Part shown: piece by piece, positions 61,166-64,000 of the stretch
Position numbering within the stretch: position 1 is the first letter of the stretch
Layout of the letters: each line of letters starts with the position of its first letter
Source: DTU019 sp050949825
GTDB taxonomy: Bacteria > Bacillota > Syntrophomonadia > Syntrophomonadales > Syntrophomonadaceae
Direction: 5' to 3'
Length of the DNA: 64,000 bases
Assembly (NCBI GenBank): GCA_050949825.1
Contig: JBMNGL010000006.1
Span: 1-64,000, forward strand
Translations under genes and position numbers: made by a program
Notes under the pieces: generated by a model
The model's input: only the letters and a program-made list of their open reading frames with translations
What the model was told of the DNA's origin: nothing
Databases searched by the model: none

Positions 61166-61825
61166 TTAAATCAGCTTGGCGCCGTTGATAATGAGTTCAA
61201 ACTCGCAACCCAGGAAATCGGCGGCGCGCCGGCACATCAGCATGCGGGTCATAAAAATCTCAAAATACTCCATCACCGGGCAAATATCGGTGTCTATGGC
61301 CATTTCCATGGAAATGAGCTGCTCCTGTTCATCAATATTGACGATGGAGTACTCCACCGCGTAGTTGACCCTATCATGTATATCAAAGGTGGCCACATCA
61401 TGATTTCTCACCCGGTTGCGATGCACATGCGACTTGTCAGCCAGAATCAGTGCTGCAGCAACCTCATTGACGGGCTGCCCGCTGCCTTCATCGTGGTTGC
61501 CTATAGCAGCGCAAATAATGGCGATTTCATCTTGCGGCATGTTCATACGGCTGAGTATCTCCCAGGCCATCAAGGCTCCGGCCTGGCAATGTCCCTGGCG
61601 GTTTATAACATTGCCGATATCATGAAGATAACCGGCAATCGCCGCCAATTCCGCCATGCGTTCGGGATGCTTGAGTTTGAGCAAAATCTCCCGGCTCAAT
61701 CGCGACACCACGGCAACGTGAATAGGTCCGTGATCAGTAAACCCGATCGCCTCCAAATGCTTGTTCCCCTGCTTGATTAAACTCTTTACCAGGGGGTGGT
61801 TTTTCATGTCCGCGGCTTCGAGCAT
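61166..61825 (-). CDS. HD-domain phosphohydrolase
   Basis: A 219-residue HD protein with conserved metal residues in GPIHVAVVSRLSREI, LHDIGNVINRQGHCQAGALMA and IGNHDEGSGQPV. This gene commonly lies between yajC and secD in Clostridia. It is predicted to act on a nucleotide, but no substrate can be named. Starts 2 bases after yajC. Confidence 0.88.
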   Translation of the reverse strand: MLEAADMKNHPLVKSLIKQGNKHLEAIGFTDHGPIHVAVVSRLSREILLKLKHPERMAELAAIAGYLHDIGNVINRQGHCQAGALMAWEILSRMNMPQDEIAIICAAIGNHDEGSGQPVNEVAAALILADKSHVHRNRVRNHDVATFDIHDRVNYAVEYSIVNIDEQEQLISMEMAIDTDICPVMEYFEIFMTRMLMCRRAADFLGCEFELIINGAKLI

Positions 61826-61827
61826 GA

Positions 61828-62106
61828 TTATTCAACCTCATCCGCACGGTAGGCCACCGCCGTCTTGAGAAACTCAATCTCCGTGTTGTCACTGACTTTG
61901 ATCATGACGGTTTTTTCCTTAATGCGAGTTACTTCCCCCCTTATACCGCCGATGGTTACCACCTTTTCGCCCCTTTTGAGGGTTTCCAGAAGCTCCTTAT
62001 GGCGCTTCTCCTGCTTCTTGCGAGGCTGGATGATAAATACATAAAAAATGGCAATAAACCCGGCAAAATACAACACCAGGGTTATCAGACTATTGTTGGC
62101 TGGCAC
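61828..62106 (-). CDS. yajC: Preprotein translocase subunit YajC
   Basis: A 92-residue single-helix protein: LITLVLYFAGFIAIFYVFII then QPRKKQEKRHKELLETLKRGEKVVTIGGIRG, the YajC signature. Associates with SecDF. Downstream of tgt in the canonical order. Confidence 0.94.
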   Translation of the reverse strand: MPANNSLITLVLYFAGFIAIFYVFIIQPRKKQEKRHKELLETLKRGEKVVTIGGIRGEVTRIKEKTVMIKVSDNTEIEFLKTAVAYRADEVE

Positions 62107-62168
62107 TTGCTATCACCCCTTAAATTTGATCAACTTATATTGTATTCGCGACTGATGGCACTAATCCT

Positions 62169-63272
62169 CTATTCATATTTATATCCGCCCAGAAAGTCAT
62201 GATAAAAGTCCATATAGCTGCCGGCAGCTATAGCCTCCCGGGCTTCCTGCATCAAGTGTAGCAAAAAATAGACATTGTGATAAGTTAGCAAACGATGAGC
62301 CAGCATTTCACCGGCCTTGATAAGGTGCCTTAAATAGGCGCGGCTATAACCGCGGCATACGCTGCAATCACAGGCTGGATCCAGGGGAGAAAAATCCTCG
62401 GCATACTCCCGATTGCGCACGGTAATCCGGCCCCGACGGGTATAGGCGCTGCCATGGCGAGCCAGACGGGTCGGCAAGACACAGTCAAACATATCGACTC
62501 CATGCCGCATCCCTTCCAAAAGATCCTCCGGCGCCCCCACCCCCATCAAGTAACGCGGCCGCTCTCTGGGGAGGAGATAGTCCATCATTTGTATTATTTC
62601 ATACATTTCCGGTTTAGATTCGCCTACACTCAGACCGCCTATGGCATAACCGGGAAAGTCAAGTTCCAGCAAGTCCAGGGCGCTTTGGCGGCGCAAATCT
62701 GGAAAGACATTGCCCTGTACGATGCCGAACAATACCTGCTCGTCACCTCGATGCGCCTGGCGGCACCTGCGTGCCCACAAGGTGGTGCGCTCCACCGCCT
62801 GCCGGGCTTCTTCATAGGTGCAGGGATAGGGGGCGCATTCATCAAAACACATGGCAATATCAGACCCCAGATCCATCTGGATCTGCATAACCCTCTCCGG
62901 GGTGAGAAAATGGGTCGAACCATCGATATGGGATTGAAACTCCACCCCTTCATCACTGATGCGCCTTATGCTTCTGAGACTGAATACCTGAAATCCGCCG
63001 CTGTCGGTCAAAACCCCCCGCTCCCAATTCATAAAGCGGTGCAAGCCCCCGGCCCGTGCAATCAGATGTTCGCCAGGACGCAGGTAGAGGTGGTAAGTAT
63101 TGGATAATATTATACTGGCCCCCATCTGGTAAAGATCGTCCGGGGTCAGGGTCTTTACCGTAGCCTGGGTTCCTACGGGCATAAACACCGGCGTATCGGC
63201 ATTAATGTGGCCCACCTTAAGACAGCCCACCCGGGCCCGGCATAAGGGATCATTTTGTTTTATTGTAAACAT
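62169..63272 (-). CDS. tgt: tRNA-guanine transglycosylase
   Basis: A 367-residue TIM-barrel enzyme that exchanges guanine 34 for preQ1 in GUN-anticodon tRNAs. Active-site parts are LTDSGGFQVFSL (Asp), the segment FDCVLPTRLARHGSAYTRRG, and the zinc site CDCSVCRGYSRAYLRHL. The tRNA-Asp at 15801 (GTC) is a predicted substrate. Follows queA. Confidence 0.97.
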   Translation of the reverse strand: MFTIKQNDPLCRARVGCLKVGHINADTPVFMPVGTQATVKTLTPDDLYQMGASIILSNTYHLYLRPGEHLIARAGGLHRFMNWERGVLTDSGGFQVFSLRSIRRISDEGVEFQSHIDGSTHFLTPERVMQIQMDLGSDIAMCFDECAPYPCTYEEARQAVERTTLWARRCRQAHRGDEQVLFGIVQGNVFPDLRRQSALDLLELDFPGYAIGGLSVGESKPEMYEIIQMMDYLLPRERPRYLMGVGAPEDLLEGMRHGVDMFDCVLPTRLARHGSAYTRRGRITVRNREYAEDFSPLDPACDCSVCRGYSRAYLRHLIKAGEMLAHRLLTYHNVYFLLHLMQEAREAIAAGSYMDFYHDFLGGYKYE

Positions 63273-63400
63273 AATTGCTGCCTCACCTGTACATGTAAAT
63301 ATATCCGGCCCAGCCTAACGCAATGCTCCCGATGGCCGATCTCTTGAACACTGCTATGATCGCTGTCCTGCTGCAACGTGCATCCTGTTCTTAGAATGCT

Positions 63401-64000
63401 TTAACAGATCAACATGGCATCACCATAGCTGAAGAAGCGATACTGTTCCTGTATGGCGTGCTGATAAGCCTGTTTGGTTTGTTCCATTCCCAAAAAGGCT
63501 GCCACCAGCATCAGCAGGGAGGAACCCGGAAGGTGGAAATTAGTGACCAGTTGATCTATGGCCGAAAAGGCATAGCCCGGGTAAATAAAGCGATCGGTTT
63601 CGCCCTGTCCCGCCTGATACCCCCGGTTTTTATCATAGATGGTCTCCAGGGTGCGCACCACCGTGGTGCCGACCGCGGTGATGCGGCGCCCATTTTCTCT
63701 GGCCTGATTCAACACGGCGGCAGTTTCCGCACTGACCTGGTAAAACTCGCTGTGCATCCGATGCTGGCGAATATCGGCGCAGTTTACGGGGCGAAAGGTT
63801 CCCAGGCCGACATGCAACACGATTGTCACTATTTTGACTCCACGAGCGGCAATCTTCTCCAGAAGCGCCCTGGTGAAATGCAGGCCCGCCGTAGGCGCCG
63901 CCGCTGAACCGCTGTGCTGAGCATAAACGGTCTGGTAGCGCTCCACATCACCTGACTCATCACTGCGTTCAATATAGGGCGGCAAAGGTATATGTCCGGC
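63401..64000 (-). CDS. queA: S-adenosylmethionine:tRNA ribosyltransferase-isomerase QueA (partial)
   Basis: The last 199 or so residues of QueA; the frame runs off the right edge of the window (AGHIPLPPYIER continues through it). Conserved parts are GSAAAPTAGLHFTRALLEKIAARG, VLHVGLGTFRPV, HSEFYQVS, GRRITAVGTTVVRTLE and TNFHLPGSSLLMLVAAF. It makes epoxyqueuosine from preQ1-tRNA, one step after Tgt. About 145 N-terminal residues lie outside the window. Confidence 0.96.
   Translation of the reverse strand, partial: AGHIPLPPYIERSDESGDVERYQTVYAQHSGSAAAPTAGLHFTRALLEKIAARGVKIVTIVLHVGLGTFRPVNCADIRQHRMHSEFYQVSAETAAVLNQARENGRRITAVGTTVVRTLETIYDKNRGYQAGQGETDRFIYPGYAFSAIDQLVTNFHLPGSSLLMLVAAFLGMEQTKQAYQHAIQEQYRFFSYGDAMLIC

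Overview
The window looks like a chromosomal segment of an anaerobic, endospore-forming Clostridia-type Firmicute, probably close to Syntrophomonas. This rests on spore genes (splB, spmA/spmB, ytfJ), strong AGGAGG ribosome sites, a three-subunit NuoE/NuoF-like [FeFe] hydrogenase of the kind described in Syntrophomonas wolfei, formate-THF ligase, and Firmicute gene orders (scpA-scpB; queA-tgt-yajC-secD-secF). The genus is an inference.

Layout. 1-2.5 kb: a 72-bp exact duplicate of cas1 sequence abuts an IS66-family element whose tnpB and tnpC carry frameshifts. 2.5-15.1 kb: a complete type I-B (Cst1/Cst2/Cas5t-like) CRISPR-Cas locus on the minus strand, in transcription order cas6, cas8, cas7, cas5, cas3, a UPF0175/DUF3368 toxin-antitoxin-like pair, cas4, a 43-codon ORF, cas1, cas2, leader and a 49-repeat array. 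15.3-16.1 kb: tRNA genes for Leu, Cys, Asp, Phe and Gly plus a decayed Leu copy. 16.4-24.5 kb: small protein, thioredoxin-reductase-like flavoprotein, spore photoproduct lyase, sensor-like protein, ApgM/proposed homoserine kinase, threonine synthase, prepilin peptidase, DUF2726 protein. 24.5-33.9 kb: repeats, hydABC, folE, fhs, spmAB, ytfJ/ytfI. 34-41.6 kb: DUF1992, scpAB, site-2 protease, DHH-CBS-CCA enzyme, zinc-ribbon membrane protein, lysA. 41.7-57.4 kb: phosphosignalling (PP2C, kinase remnant, FHA proteins, full Ser/Thr kinase) around a tad (type IVc) pilus locus. 57.6-64 kb: LapA-like protein, CDF transporter, secDF, HD protein, yajC, tgt and partial queA.

The most interesting item lies in the 213-bp gap between cas6 and cas8. 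On the plus strand, divergent from cas8, there is a TGnTATAAT promoter, two degenerate CRISPR repeats enclosing a 15-nt spacer, and a terminator. The downstream pseudo-repeat matches the real repeat at 19 of 22 positions up to the expected Cas6 cut, with all three differences in the hairpin loop. The upstream one keeps the hairpin and 6 of 8 bases of the crRNA 5' tag. The spacer matches the cas8 5' region 120 bp away at 15 of 16 positions when the first base of the next repeat is counted; the only mismatch is at position 6, which Cascade-type complexes do not read. This has the form of a crRNA-like RNA that directs the effector to repress its own cas promoter (CreR/CreA-type).

Other items worth checking: an abrupt change to very short spacers at the leader end, a tRNA-Leu remnant with an inverted anticodon arm, a 270-bp MITE with target duplication at the start of tadA, a 200-bp palindromic repeat family in three copies, and a kinase pseudogene beside the PP2C phosphatase.
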